Source: G11 sp947167445
GTDB lineage: Bacteria; Bacillota; Clostridia; Lachnospirales; Lachnospiraceae
DNA length: 64,000 bases
NCBI GenBank assembly: GCA_947167445.1
Contig: CAMVID010000004.1
Coordinates: 1-64,000 of the forward strand
Direction of reading: 5' to 3'
Below, one piece after another: positions 34,207 through 42,650 of this stretch. The notes beneath the pieces were generated by a model. The model did not search any database, was not told where the DNA came from, and was given only the letters and a program-made list of their open reading frames with translations. Position numbers and translations under genes: made by a program. Every line of letters starts with the position of its first letter. The stretch's first letter is position 1.

Positions 34207-35370
34207 CTACGCCTCCGCCTCCTGTGCTCTTCTTGCGCTGATACTGTAGGCAATTCCAAGAACCGCTACCGTGAAGGCGGCTATAACGCCGATGTTCTTT
34301 AAGAAATCGGGAAGCATGTCGCCTGTCATGCTCTTAGTTTCAAAGAGCATATTTACATTGCTTGTGTACCATGTGGTAGGAATAAACTTAGAAAACACCT
34401 GCATTCCCTTTGTGAAGAACTCTGCCGGAACAAAGATTCCGCCAAGGAATGAGAGAATCATTGAAAAGCTTACGGAAAAGATTGCGATATGTCCGTCGTG
34501 CTTTGCAAACGTTCCCACAAAATATCCTAAAGCCATGCAAAAGATAGCAAACATCAAAAGGTTAATAAACATGTAAGGTGCAACGGCATTTCCCTTTAGC
34601 TCATCCAGATTAAAGCCCGTGATGATTCCAACAAAGAGTATAAATGCAATAAGCATGATAATAAGGTTTCCGGCAACGATGTACAGATTTCTTTTTTTAA
34701 CAGAAAGAGCTGAACAGTTCATTCTTTTGATCATGTCAGGTTTGTTGAAAACCACCATGATTGAAGCGATGCAGTGAATAAGCACTGTCATGATTCCGTA
34801 GCCTGAAAAGTAGAAGAAATACTTGAAGCTTTCGGATCTCTTCTCTGAGTTATCAGGAACGTAGGTCTCTGTTGCCGCTTCCTTTGAAAGGTTTGCCGAT
34901 GCCTTTGAAAGAGCTTCTTTATTGTCAATTCCAAGAGCCTTGTATGATCTGAAGGCATTGATAAATCCTTCAATCTTCATATCTACAAAGGCTCCGTTAT
35001 AAGAATTGGGGGATGATGTTGAATTAAGCTTTACATCCTCATCCTTTTCAACTGCCTTCTCAAATCCTTCAGGAATGGTAAGAAGATACTGAATATCCCC
35101 GAAGAAAAGGGCGTCCTGAAGCTGGTCATTGTCTGCGGGTGCTTCCACTAAATCTTCCACCTCTTCAAGATAGGAAACCAGTGCCTTTGACACCTCACTT
35201 TCATCCTCATCAATTACGGCCACCTTCACCTTAACACTCTCGAAGGAATATGTGTTTCCACCGGTACTTAATGAAAGTCCGATGCACATGGCAAGAGCCA
35301 CTCCAAGGTAAACCAGAATTGCTATCATATTTGATTTTGTTATTGAGAAGAATGTCTTAAACACTGACAT
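34207..35370 (-). CDS. ABC-2 type exporter permease (second)
   Basis: A 387-residue membrane permease. One N-terminal membrane helix (IAILVYLGVALAMCIGLSL), a large extracytoplasmic domain of about 150 residues, and five more helices in the C-terminal half with the loop FSMILSFLGGIFVPAEFFTKG typical of ABC2_membrane_3 (YhgE/NatB/LinB-like). It overlaps the preceding permease gene by 14 bases. The two permeases are of similar size and topology and probably form a heterodimer served by the ATPase upstream. Confidence 0.88.
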   Translation of the reverse strand: MSVFKTFFSITKSNMIAILVYLGVALAMCIGLSLSTGGNTYSFESVKVKVAVIDEDESEVSKALVSYLEEVEDLVEAPADNDQLQDALFFGDIQYLLTIPEGFEKAVEKDEDVKLNSTSSPNSYNGAFVDMKIEGFINAFRSYKALGIDNKEALSKASANLSKEAATETYVPDNSEKRSESFKYFFYFSGYGIMTVLIHCIASIMVVFNKPDMIKRMNCSALSVKKRNLYIVAGNLIIMLIAFILFVGIITGFNLDELKGNAVAPYMFINLLMFAIFCMALGYFVGTFAKHDGHIAIFSVSFSMILSFLGGIFVPAEFFTKGMQVFSKFIPTTWYTSNVNMLFETKSMTGDMLPDFLKNIGVIAAFTVAVLGIAYSISARRAQEAEA

Positions 35371-36496
35371 ATTTATTCCTCCCTACGGCGAAAAAGCTAA
35401 GAACCACAAGCACAACTGCCTCAACTGCCAATATAGTCAAACTCTTTGCGAATCTTGTATAGTCACTGTAAATCGATAATGAGTAGAAACAATCCGCTAT
35501 TGCGGAAGAGGGATTTAATCTTGAAACAATGGGGGCAACTCTGTCCATAAGTCTCTTTAAATCCGGGCTCATAAGTCCGCTTAAGGCACTGGATCCAAGA
35601 GAAATTGCCAGAGAGATTGCTATTGTCATTCCCTCGCTTCCCTTTGCTGCGCAGGATGCAAACTGCCCAAGTTCAACTCCCATTACACATCCCAGGAACA
35701 CCACCGCTATGCAGGGGAGAGGCTGGCTGAACACAGGAATCTTTAAGATGTACTTAAGATAGGTAACCACCAGCAAAAGTCCCACGAAATGTATGCTTAC
35801 TGCAGCGGCCAGATCTCCCATCATAAGGGTAAGTCTTTTTGTTCCGGATACCGTTTTTCTGGCACCTATGGGAGAATTTACAGCCTGTATGTCCTTGCCA
35901 AGTACCATTCCTATAAAGCTTCCGAATAGGCAGGCCATTCCTATCAATGCGTAGAAGTACTGAGCTTCCGTATCGATTTTCTCTCCTCCGAGACTTACTT
36001 CTTCCACATACTCTTTCCTGTTTTCATTTACATCTATAACATCCTGAATCCTGGTGTAATCGATGGATGCAGCATCTTCAATAAGTTCAAAGCTTCTTGT
36101 GTATTCATCTGTAAACTCTTTTAAGATGCTGGCTCCAAGTCCGCTCTTGCCCATCTCAAGGGTTATTTCATCACCAAGTCTTACTATTCCTACAATGGAT
36201 TCGTCTTCCAATTTCCCTTCAGCACTTCTTAAATCAAGATTTAATATATTGAAGATTCTCTTTCCATCCTCAAACTCAACCTTTTCCATCATTTCCGCAA
36301 AGGAATCGTTCTTTTCGGACTCTGTCTCTTTGACAATGGCTACATCGATTGTCTCGATGCTGTTCTTATTTATTGAGTTTCCGAAGGTTACAAAGAAAAG
36401 GGTCCCGAGAAGTATCGGATATATGAAAGCCCAGAACACTGACATCTTTGTTTTCAAAAGGCTTTTCACTCTGTACTTATATATATGCCAAAACAT
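35357..36496 (-). CDS. ABC-2 type exporter permease (first)
   Basis: A 379-residue permease with the same plan: N-terminal helix (VFWAFIYPILLGTLFFVTF), an extracytoplasmic domain to about residue 190, then helices including YFYALIGMACLFGSFIGMVLG and LSLAISLGSSALSGL. It begins 12 bases after the ATPase stop. The family covers exporters of antimicrobial peptides, sodium (NatB) and lipid-linked compounds. Nearby TCS suggests inducible response to an outside stress. Confidence 0.88.
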   Translation of the reverse strand: MFWHIYKYRVKSLLKTKMSVFWAFIYPILLGTLFFVTFGNSINKNSIETIDVAIVKETESEKNDSFAEMMEKVEFEDGKRIFNILNLDLRSAEGKLEDESIVGIVRLGDEITLEMGKSGLGASILKEFTDEYTRSFELIEDAASIDYTRIQDVIDVNENRKEYVEEVSLGGEKIDTEAQYFYALIGMACLFGSFIGMVLGKDIQAVNSPIGARKTVSGTKRLTLMMGDLAAAVSIHFVGLLLVVTYLKYILKIPVFSQPLPCIAVVFLGCVMGVELGQFASCAAKGSEGMTIAISLAISLGSSALSGLMSPDLKRLMDRVAPIVSRLNPSSAIADCFYSLSIYSDYTRFAKSLTILAVEAVVLVVLSFFAVGRNKYVSV

Positions 36497-36508
36497 TTTC
36501 TCTCCTCC

Positions 36509-37444
36509 TTAGTCCCTTAACTCTTTTCCGGTAATCTCAAGGAACACATCATTAAGTGTGGGAAGTTCTGAGTAAACTCTTCCAAAGTTTACGTTGTTGT
36601 TCTTAAGGTAATCAAGAACTCTTATAAGGTTATGAGTGCCACCCTTACAGGAAACAAGCAGATGATTTTCTTCATATGTGGCGCTTGTAACATGGGGGAG
36701 TTCCTTAATCTCGGGAAGTTTGCTTTCGTCAAAATCAAGAATCTCAATTCTTATCTTCTCACTTGTAGGAGTCAAAGCCTTAAGCTCATCATTGGTTCCT
36801 ACCGCAATTGTCTTACCCTTATCAATGATGGCGATTCTTGTACAGATCTGCTCAACTTCTTCCATGTAGTGGGAGGTGTAGATGATTGTTGCTCCCTGTC
36901 TGTTGAGCTCTTTGATTCCCTCTAAGATGTTGTTTCGGCTTTGAGGGTCAACTGCTACTGTAGGCTCATCCATGAAGATAAGTTCAGGTTTGTGAGCGAT
37001 TCCGCAGGCGATGTTAAGTCTTCTAAGGAGACCACCTGAGAGTTTCTTAGGATAGAACTTGGTAAAATCTTCAAGTCCTACAAACTTGATTGCCTCATCA
37101 ACATACTGTTTTCTAAGGGCCTTGTCGGTTACGTATAATCCACAGAAGTAATCAATGTTTTCTCTGACGGTAAGTTCATCAAACACTGCTACATTTTGGA
37201 GAACCACGCCGATTTTTCTCTTTAAGTCATAACTGTCAGGCTTCATCTCCTGACCGAAGACCTTGATTTCACCCTTTGAATATTTTAAAAGAGAAAGGAT
37301 ACAGTTCATAAGAGTGGATTTACCGGAACCGTTGGGTCCCAAAAGTCCGAATACCTCGCCTTTGTTAACGCTTATTGACAGGTGATCCAGAGCCACCAGC
37401 TCCTTGTATCTTTTCACTAAATTATCAACTCTTACTACTTCCAT
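36509..37444 (-). CDS. ABC transporter ATP-binding protein
   Basis: A 311-residue ATPase of the CcmA/DrrA/NatA type. Walker A LLGPNGSGKSTLMN is near residue 35, the signature is KLSGGLLRRLNIACG (LSGGL), Walker B LIFMDEPTVAVDP, H-loop YTSHYMEE; a C-terminal domain of about 90 residues follows, typical of drug and lantibiotic exporters. AGGAGG precedes the ATG. First gene of the operon ATPase-permease-permease-lipoprotein-lipoprotein, divergent from a two-component system. Confidence 0.95.
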   Translation of the reverse strand: MEVVRVDNLVKRYKELVALDHLSISVNKGEVFGLLGPNGSGKSTLMNCILSLLKYSKGEIKVFGQEMKPDSYDLKRKIGVVLQNVAVFDELTVRENIDYFCGLYVTDKALRKQYVDEAIKFVGLEDFTKFYPKKLSGGLLRRLNIACGIAHKPELIFMDEPTVAVDPQSRNNILEGIKELNRQGATIIYTSHYMEEVEQICTRIAIIDKGKTIAVGTNDELKALTPTSEKIRIEILDFDESKLPEIKELPHVTSATYEENHLLVSCKGGTHNLIRVLDYLKNNNVNFGRVYSELPTLNDVFLEITGKELRD

Positions 37445-37541
37445 AACGACCTCCTAAAGTCAATTAATTGTTTCGTTGTCTTACATGTACCATATTAAAC
37501 TGTCATTAATCACTCCGTAAGTGAAGTGTGTAATGAAATGT

Positions 37542-37559
37542 ATATGACAAATGTCATAT
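37542..37559. promoter_or_regulatory. Operator-like palindrome between exporter and two-component genes
   Basis: ATATGACA-AA-TGTCATAT, an exact dyad of 18 bases covering the -35 of the kinase promoter, in the intergenic region shared with the exporter operon. Half-site-like TGTCAT also occurs at 37501. A plausible binding site for the NarL-type regulator encoded next door (inference). Confidence 0.55.
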
Positions 37560-37572
37560 TTTGTTCTATACT
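37544..37572 (+). promoter_or_regulatory. Promoter of the kinase-regulator operon
   Basis: ATGACA (37544-37549), 17-base spacer, TATACT (37567-37572). The expected transcription start (about seven bases on) coincides with the ATG at 37579, and no ribosome binding site is visible, so the mRNA may be leaderless. Confidence 0.55.
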
Positions 37573-37578
37573 TGGCTT

Positions 37579-38688
37579 ATGTACGCGATAATACCAAGAA
37601 TTCTCTTAATTGCACTGTGTGCGGTAACTGCATATAAGGGTGGAACGGCTGATTATCTCATTGCCCTTTTGATTACCTTCGCCATTTCTTCCATAAGCTT
37701 CGCTGCAAGGAAGAAGGCGGCTACCTACTCCCTTTGTGTAGTTTATTTAGTCATGTTCTTTATTATTCCCACCCAGACTTTGTATTATCTTCCCGTTATC
37801 ATTTTCGAGATTACCGTAATCAGTCTTCATATAGAGAAGAAACTTCCTGTTTTTGACAAAACCCTTATTCCCTCAATTGCAGGCCTTATAGTGGTGGCTT
37901 TATGCGCCTTTTCATATAAAGAGCATGCGTTATTTATTATCCTTATCAGCCTTTTGGCTCTCTACCTTGCCTATGCAAGTCTTCTTATTAACGGACTTTG
38001 GCTAAAGGTCATGGGACAGGCTGACGACAGAAGGCAATTGGAGGAACTGATGGAGAAAAGGGCCGCCGATTACCAGGACAAGCAGGACTACGAGGTTCAC
38101 CTGGCAACCCTTAAAGAGAGGAACCGAATAGCCAGAGAGATTCACGATAATGTGGGTCACCTCTTATCCCGGGCTCTTATTATGATGGGAGCAATTGATG
38201 CCATTAACGAGGACAAGGTCCTTGGCGAACACCTGGGAGTTCTCAAAAACACCCTCTCCGATGCCATGGATTCCTGCAGGGTAAGCGTTCACGATTTGTA
38301 CGATGATTCAATTGATCTTAAAGGAAGTCTTGAAAAGCTGGTGGAGGACTTTAAGTTCTGCCCTGTAACTCTGGAATATTCCTCAGGATCCAAGATAAAT
38401 AAGGATATTAAATTTGCGGTGGCAGGCATTGTTAAGGAAGCCTTGTCCAACATTGCCAAGCACAGTAACGCCACCTGGGCCAAAGTGGTTTTCATGGAGC
38501 ATGAGAATCTTTATCAGCTTCTGATTGAGGACAACGGCACTTCCGCCACAAAGGGTGACGGAACCGGCATTGGCCTTAACAACATGCAGGATCGAATAAA
38601 TGCCCTCGGGGGTACATTTTATATAAGGAACGAAACGGGATTCAGGATTTTTGCAACAATTCCCAGATCCCAAAAGAAGGAGAAATAA
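37579..38688 (+). CDS. Sensor histidine kinase, NarL-partner type (HisKA_3)
   Basis: A 369-residue membrane kinase. The first 150 residues contain about six hydrophobic segments with almost no extracytoplasmic loop, then a coiled linker and the HisKA_3 box ERNRIAREIHDNVGHLLSRAL with the phospho-His, and an HATPase domain with N box EALSNIAKHSNA and G box GDGTGIGLNNMQDRI. Start chosen at the ATG (37579) because the -10 of the only good promoter ends seven bases before; an in-frame TTG at 37561 would overlap that promoter. Stop overlaps the regulator start (TAATG). Resembles DesK/LiaS/NatK kinases of cell-envelope stress. Confidence 0.9.
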   Translation: MYAIIPRILLIALCAVTAYKGGTADYLIALLITFAISSISFAARKKAATYSLCVVYLVMFFIIPTQTLYYLPVIIFEITVISLHIEKKLPVFDKTLIPSIAGLIVVALCAFSYKEHALFIILISLLALYLAYASLLINGLWLKVMGQADDRRQLEELMEKRAADYQDKQDYEVHLATLKERNRIAREIHDNVGHLLSRALIMMGAIDAINEDKVLGEHLGVLKNTLSDAMDSCRVSVHDLYDDSIDLKGSLEKLVEDFKFCPVTLEYSSGSKINKDIKFAVAGIVKEALSNIAKHSNATWAKVVFMEHENLYQLLIEDNGTSATKGDGTGIGLNNMQDRINALGGTFYIRNETGFRIFATIPRSQKKEK

Positions 38689-39314
38689 TGCGAGTACTGA
38701 TTGTAGACGATGATGCTTTGGTTTGCAGCTCATTGAAAATAATACTTGAAAAGGATCCGGATATTACCGTTGTGGGTATAGGTAATAACGGTGAGGATGC
38801 GGTAGGTTTATATAACTACCTGGCCCCGGACGTTCTTTTAATGGACATTCGAATGGATAAGAAGTTTGGAACAGAGGCCGCTGAAGAGATTCTTAGGGAC
38901 TATCCCGATGCCAAGATTCTCTTCCTTACCACTTTTTCCGATGATGAATACATTCACACCGCTCTTAACTGCGGTGCCAAAGGATACCTTCTAAAACAGG
39001 ATTATGACTCCATAATCCCTGCTTTAAAGGCCGTTGCCATGGGACAGACGGTTTTTGGCGGAAACATTATGGAAAAACTTCCCACTCTCCTTGGGAAGGA
39101 AGTTCACAATGAGTTTAAGGGCGAGGAGTTCGGCTTAAGCGAGAAGGAGTGCCAGATTATCGGCTGCATCGCCGAGGGCTTAAGCAACAAAGAGATTTCC
39201 GAGGAGCTGTTTTTAAGCGAGGGAACCGTTCGAAACTACATCTCCTCCATCCTTGAAAAACTGGCCTTAAGAGACAGAACCCAGATTGCTGTGTTCTACT
39301 ATAAAAACAAATAA
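38688..39314 (+). CDS. Response regulator, NarL/LuxR family
   Basis: A 208-residue regulator: receiver domain MRVLIVDDDALVCSS with phospho-acceptor Asp in DVLLMDIRM (near residue 53) and Lys in KGYLLKQ, then a LuxR-type helix-turn-helix with LSEKECQIIGCIAEGLSNKEI and LSEGTVRNYISSIL. Translationally coupled to the kinase with GAAGGAG upstream. It likely controls its own operon and the divergent exporter operon through the palindrome at 37542-37559. Confidence 0.95.
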   Translation: MRVLIVDDDALVCSSLKIILEKDPDITVVGIGNNGEDAVGLYNYLAPDVLLMDIRMDKKFGTEAAEEILRDYPDAKILFLTTFSDDEYIHTALNCGAKGYLLKQDYDSIIPALKAVAMGQTVFGGNIMEKLPTLLGKEVHNEFKGEEFGLSEKECQIIGCIAEGLSNKEISEELFLSEGTVRNYISSILEKLALRDRTQIAVFYYKNK

Positions 39315-39320
39315 AAACTA

Positions 39321-39349
39321 TTGACACTTTAGGCTTCTTCCTATAAAAT
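39321..39349 (+). promoter_or_regulatory. Promoter of rpsT
   Basis: Consensus TTGACA (39321-39326), 17-base spacer, TAAAAT (39344-39349), directly after the response regulator stop. It gives an 87-base leader containing a TTGCATC/GATGCGA dyad, a possible control region. Confidence 0.85.
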
Positions 39350-39442
39350 ATCTTTCGGATGTTTGCATCAGCTGACCGTGTCCGGCATCAGATGCGACAG
39401 AAAATTATCGAAAAACAGACCATTTGATGGAGGTGTAGATCT

Positions 39443-39706
39443 TTGGCTAATATTAAATCTGCTAAGAAGAGAATTCTTGTTGCTAAGACAAGACAGGACA
39501 GAAATAAGGCTATTCGTACAGGCGTTAAGACAGCTATGAAGAAAGTCTTCGCTGCAATCGAAGCTAACGATAAGGCTGCTGCTGAAGTTGCTTTAAAGGA
39601 AGCAACCAAGACAATTGAGATGGCAGCTCAGAAGGGCGTTTACCACAAGAACAACGCTGCTAGAAAGGTATCTCGTTTAGCACTCGCTGTTAACAAGATG
39701 GCTTAA
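39443..39706 (+). CDS. rpsT: 30S ribosomal protein S20
   Basis: An 87-residue basic helical protein of the small subunit body, starting MANIKSAKKRILVA and ending ALAVNKMA, an unmistakable S20. The start codon is TTG, with GGAGGTG seven bases upstream and no nearby ATG. A UUG start is also found in E. coli rpsT, where it takes part in translational autoregulation by free S20. Strong promoter, own terminator. Confidence 0.98.
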   Translation: MANIKSAKKRILVAKTRQDRNKAIRTGVKTAMKKVFAAIEANDKAAAEVALKEATKTIEMAAQKGVYHKNNAARKVSRLALAVNKMA

Positions 39707-39748
39707 TCAACTTACTACTGCTGGTAAGTAAATATTTAATGCAAAACA

Positions 39749-39776
39749 AAACTCGCACCGTCATGCGAGTTTTTTT
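39749..39776 (+). terminator. Bidirectional terminator between rpsT and the TPM gene
   Basis: Arms 39749-39757 and 39764-39772, six-base loop, then a T run on the plus strand; an A run on the other side makes it usable for the convergent TPM gene too. Confidence 0.9.
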
Positions 39777-39791
39777 GTTGTCTTTATTTTC

Positions 39792-40682
39792 TTATCTTGA
39801 ATGGCCGCCACCGCCATGGGAGTGACCTCCCGAGGAAAAATGATGGCCGCCACCGCCACCTCCGCCGTAGCCGCCGGAGTCAGATCTTTCTATTCTTCTC
39901 TGGCTGATGGCCTTGCTGATGAACTGGTCATACATAACCTCAAAGTTTATTCCGTTCTCTCCGACATAGGTTGATTCGTTTACAGTCTTCTTGCCCTCCT
40001 TGCCGGATGCATAGATGGCAATAAAGATTATCGCCGCAATGGTAGGAATAACAAAGTATGCATAAATGGGAACCTCAAGTTTGGTTTCCTCATTCCCCAT
40101 GTATCTTGCAATATCCTCAACATAAGCCTTGTAAGCCCTGTAGGGATCATATTCCACATAGTCATAGACATCGTCAAGGACTCTGTCAATCATGTTTGAT
40201 GAAAACTTCCGTTCAACGCTTCCTGAGGTCGAAAGCCAGGTGTGAATCTTTCCGTCAGACTCTCTGAACCAGTTATCAAGAAGGATACATCCGTCGCCGT
40301 CATCGCCTTCCTTTGTCTTATTCCAGCCGAAGCCATACTCATCGTAGAAATTGTCGGCTTTTATCATAACGTACTGATTACTGGGGACATTAGGATCATA
40401 GGACTTTGCGTATTCTTCCAATGACTCCTTCATGGTAAGAAGGATAATGTCGCAATGAGCAACCTGCTCTTTTTCCGCAATAAGTGCTCTTAACTTGTCT
40501 TCCTCTTCATCCGTAAGCACATCACCGTAGTCGAAAACTCGCTCGCTTTCTGTGCAATAGGTGTTTACTCTCTCGTAGTTGACTGCGTTTTCCTTATTCC
40601 AGATCATGGAAATGACGCAGATTATAATAATGATTCCGCATACCAGGAACCATATTCTAAAAAATCTAAACCAGTTTCTCAT
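39792..40682 (-). CDS. TPM-domain membrane protein with Gly/His-rich tail
   Basis: A 296-residue protein: an N-terminal membrane helix (FLVCGIIIIICVISMIW), an extracytoplasmic TPM (TLP18.3/Psb32/MOLO) domain at about residues 45-190 (DVLTDEEEDKLRALI, GCILLDNWFR), a second membrane helix (YAYFVIPTIAAIIFIAIYA), and a cytoplasmic tail ending in Gly- and His-rich repeats (GGGGGGGHHFSSGGHSH). The start at 40682 (MRNWFR) has AGAGGAA seven bases upstream; an upstream ATG lies inside the previous gene. It follows the zinc-ribbon gene by 13 bases. TPM proteins often act in membrane-protein quality control; function here unknown. Confidence 0.75.
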   Translation of the reverse strand: MRNWFRFFRIWFLVCGIIIIICVISMIWNKENAVNYERVNTYCTESERVFDYGDVLTDEEEDKLRALIAEKEQVAHCDIILLTMKESLEEYAKSYDPNVPSNQYVMIKADNFYDEYGFGWNKTKEGDDGDGCILLDNWFRESDGKIHTWLSTSGSVERKFSSNMIDRVLDDVYDYVEYDPYRAYKAYVEDIARYMGNEETKLEVPIYAYFVIPTIAAIIFIAIYASGKEGKKTVNESTYVGENGINFEVMYDQFISKAISQRRIERSDSGGYGGGGGGGHHFSSGGHSHGGGGHSR

Positions 40683-40695
40683 ATGATTCCTCTTT

Positions 40696-41688
40696 CTATA
40701 CCGCATGCATTACTACCATAAAGGTCACAAATATAAGAGCCCATAAGGTAGCAGCGTAACCTAAGATTTTGCCCATACTTCTCGGGGCCTCCCCCACCAG
40801 CTTGCCGGTCTGACCGTTTATGTAGTAGGTGTAAAGTTTATCCTTATATGAATAGATGTACTGCCATACGGGAAGGAGACTGTATTTGTCGCTTCTTGAG
40901 GCAATATCTATGTTCTCGTACATTGGTGTAATCGTGGTGTAGGCACCGGTAATGGAGTTTCTGATGATTTTGTCGGTGTCATTCTTCGCCCTAGTCTCTG
41001 CTCGATAGGCCAGCTCATCAGAAGGTTTATTGTAGCACTCCGAATAAAAGCCCGAAAGATCCGGCTCTCTGAAATCCTTTAAATCCGCGTAGTCATAGGG
41101 CTCCATCAAATCCATGGAGTCGTCCGGCATAACGTCGGAGGCATCCACGGGCACCCTGTTAAACCTGGCTTTAAGCTTTCTGTGAATTCTATAAATTGAG
41201 GTCTCCGTGTACTCAGTATCCCCGGAAATCCACCTTCTGGTCTTGGTGGCGTTGGCCTCAAATTCACCGTTAACGTTCATGTCATAGAGAAAATAAGGCA
41301 CATACATGCCCGTCATCTTCTCTAACATCTGGTTTGACAGGAAATCCGAAGGGGCGAATACCTTCTTTTTGAAGGCATTAAATAAGATTTCTTTTGCTTT
41401 TTCCTTGCTGATCCTAAAGGGCAGAAGCTCCGAGGGCTTATATTTGCCGGTTACTCTCTCATCATGGATAAGGTAATGTCCGCAGTATTCACACTTTTCA
41501 GCTGAGGTATAAGGCCCCGGTTTAATTGGAGCGCCACAGTTAAGACAGGTCTCAAGGGAATTGTAGTTCTCCCCCTCTCCTGTTTTCTTATCCTGGGTTT
41601 CCTCGCCGCCGCAGTGGGGGCACACCATCATTCCCTTATCGGGGTTATATACTATGTTTCCACCACAATTCTTACATCTGAAAAACAT
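40696..41688 (-). CDS. Zinc-ribbon membrane protein (TFIIB-type zinc ribbon)
   Basis: A 330-residue protein with two N-terminal zinc ribbons: CKNCGG...CPHCGG (residues 4-29) and CLNCGA...CEYCGH (about 48-73). A large mixed domain follows (IYRIHRKLKARFNRVPVDASDVMP) and one C-terminal membrane helix (ILGYAATLWALIFVTFMVVM). The last segments include YTYYINGQTGKLVGEAP, a PepSY-like strand pattern. It lies 13 bases before the TPM gene; the pair is presumably functional. No enzymatic motif recognised. Confidence 0.7.
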   Translation of the reverse strand: MFFRCKNCGGNIVYNPDKGMMVCPHCGGEETQDKKTGEGENYNSLETCLNCGAPIKPGPYTSAEKCEYCGHYLIHDERVTGKYKPSELLPFRISKEKAKEILFNAFKKKVFAPSDFLSNQMLEKMTGMYVPYFLYDMNVNGEFEANATKTRRWISGDTEYTETSIYRIHRKLKARFNRVPVDASDVMPDDSMDLMEPYDYADLKDFREPDLSGFYSECYNKPSDELAYRAETRAKNDTDKIIRNSITGAYTTITPMYENIDIASRSDKYSLLPVWQYIYSYKDKLYTYYINGQTGKLVGEAPRSMGKILGYAATLWALIFVTFMVVMHAV

Positions 41689-41707
41689 TGAAGCTTATGC
41701 TCTCCTT

Positions 41708-42565
41708 CTATGCGTTCTTTGGAGGGCACTGCTTAGGGATAAAGCCCTCAAAAATGTAAACATCAAAATCATTGAGTCTCGCATCCAGTTCTTCCTGGCT
41801 TCTTATGGTCCAGGCTGCTGACATGGCGTTATAAAAATTCTTGTTGATCCTTCTTGAAAGGTTCTTATAAAACTTATGGTTATATGCGATAAAATCAGGT
41901 TTTGCCAGAAAGTTTAAAAGCAGATACTCCATGGCCCAGTAAAGAGGGGAATGGTACTTCTTGTTATCCGAGTGCATGTAGCTGTCCGATAACTGACCTC
42001 TTACTATGTCATTTCTGTTCTTCTTATACCATCTGACCGCCAATGGATTAAAGGATTCCATGCAGTATAAGCCCTTGTAATCCTTAAGCAATTCATCCGC
42101 CTTGGGGCAGACTCTAAGGTCATTATCATTGGCTTTAATCTCCACAATAAGGGGCACCTTGCCATCCACCAGATTGAGTACATCCTTAAAAAGCGGAATC
42201 TTCTCATCAGTATCAAAAAGCTTAAACTGCTGCAGTTCTTCCAAGGTGTAATCTGAAATCTTACCGTCGACGCCACAGACTCTGTTTAAGGTGTCATCGT
42301 GGAACACCACAGGAATCAGATCCCTCGTTATATGTACGTCAAGCTCGATTCCATAACCTGCTTCCACAGCCTTTCTGAAAGCCGCCATGGAGTTTTCCGG
42401 GGCCTCGCTTTTATTATCATGAAGTCCTCTGTGGGCAAAGTACGCCTGATCCGTAAAGGGCCTTCTTGCCTCTTTATGGCTCATTCTTGGCATAATAAGA
42501 AGAAAATATCCCACCATTACAATTACATATACAAGCACCAATATTTCGATAATTGTGAATAACAT
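41708..42565 (-). CDS. Glycerophosphodiester phosphodiesterase
   Basis: A 285-residue GDPD hydrolysing glycerophosphodiesters to glycerol-3-phosphate and an alcohol. One N-terminal membrane helix (ILVLVYVIVMVGYFLLIM), then the TIM barrel with FAHRGLHDN (catalytic His), PENSMAAFRKAVEAGYGIELDVHITRD and PVVFHDDTLNRVCG (second His and metal Glu/Asp). The start at 42565 has GGAGG eight bases upstream; an earlier in-frame start would lie inside the neighbouring palindrome. Likely membrane-anchored and acting on phospholipid head groups or teichoic acid. Confidence 0.93.
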   Translation of the reverse strand: MLFTIIEILVLVYVIVMVGYFLLIMPRMSHKEARRPFTDQAYFAHRGLHDNKSEAPENSMAAFRKAVEAGYGIELDVHITRDLIPVVFHDDTLNRVCGVDGKISDYTLEELQQFKLFDTDEKIPLFKDVLNLVDGKVPLIVEIKANDNDLRVCPKADELLKDYKGLYCMESFNPLAVRWYKKNRNDIVRGQLSDSYMHSDNKKYHSPLYWAMEYLLLNFLAKPDFIAYNHKFYKNLSRRINKNFYNAMSAAWTIRSQEELDARLNDFDVYIFEGFIPKQCPPKNA

Positions 42566-42595
42566 AGCAATACCTCCAAAGATATATTCTACCAC

Positions 42596-42642
42596 AAGGC
42601 GACGATCCGGGACAGTCCCCAACTGTCCCGGATCGTCACCTT
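42596..42642. repeat. Dispersed palindrome, copy B
   Basis: Sixteen-base perfect arms (42601-42616 and 42622-42637), extended to 21 with one mismatch, around CCCCA. Arm GACGATCCGGGACAGT differs from the other copies on the outside but keeps a GGGACAGTCCCC centre. It lies just after the HD-GYP stop codon. Confidence 0.8.
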
Positions 42643-42650
42643 ATCTTCCC

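Noticed and set aside
37561..37578. TTG at 37561 as kinase start
   Set aside because: It would place the start inside the promoter spacer with no ribosome site; ATG at 37579 fits better.
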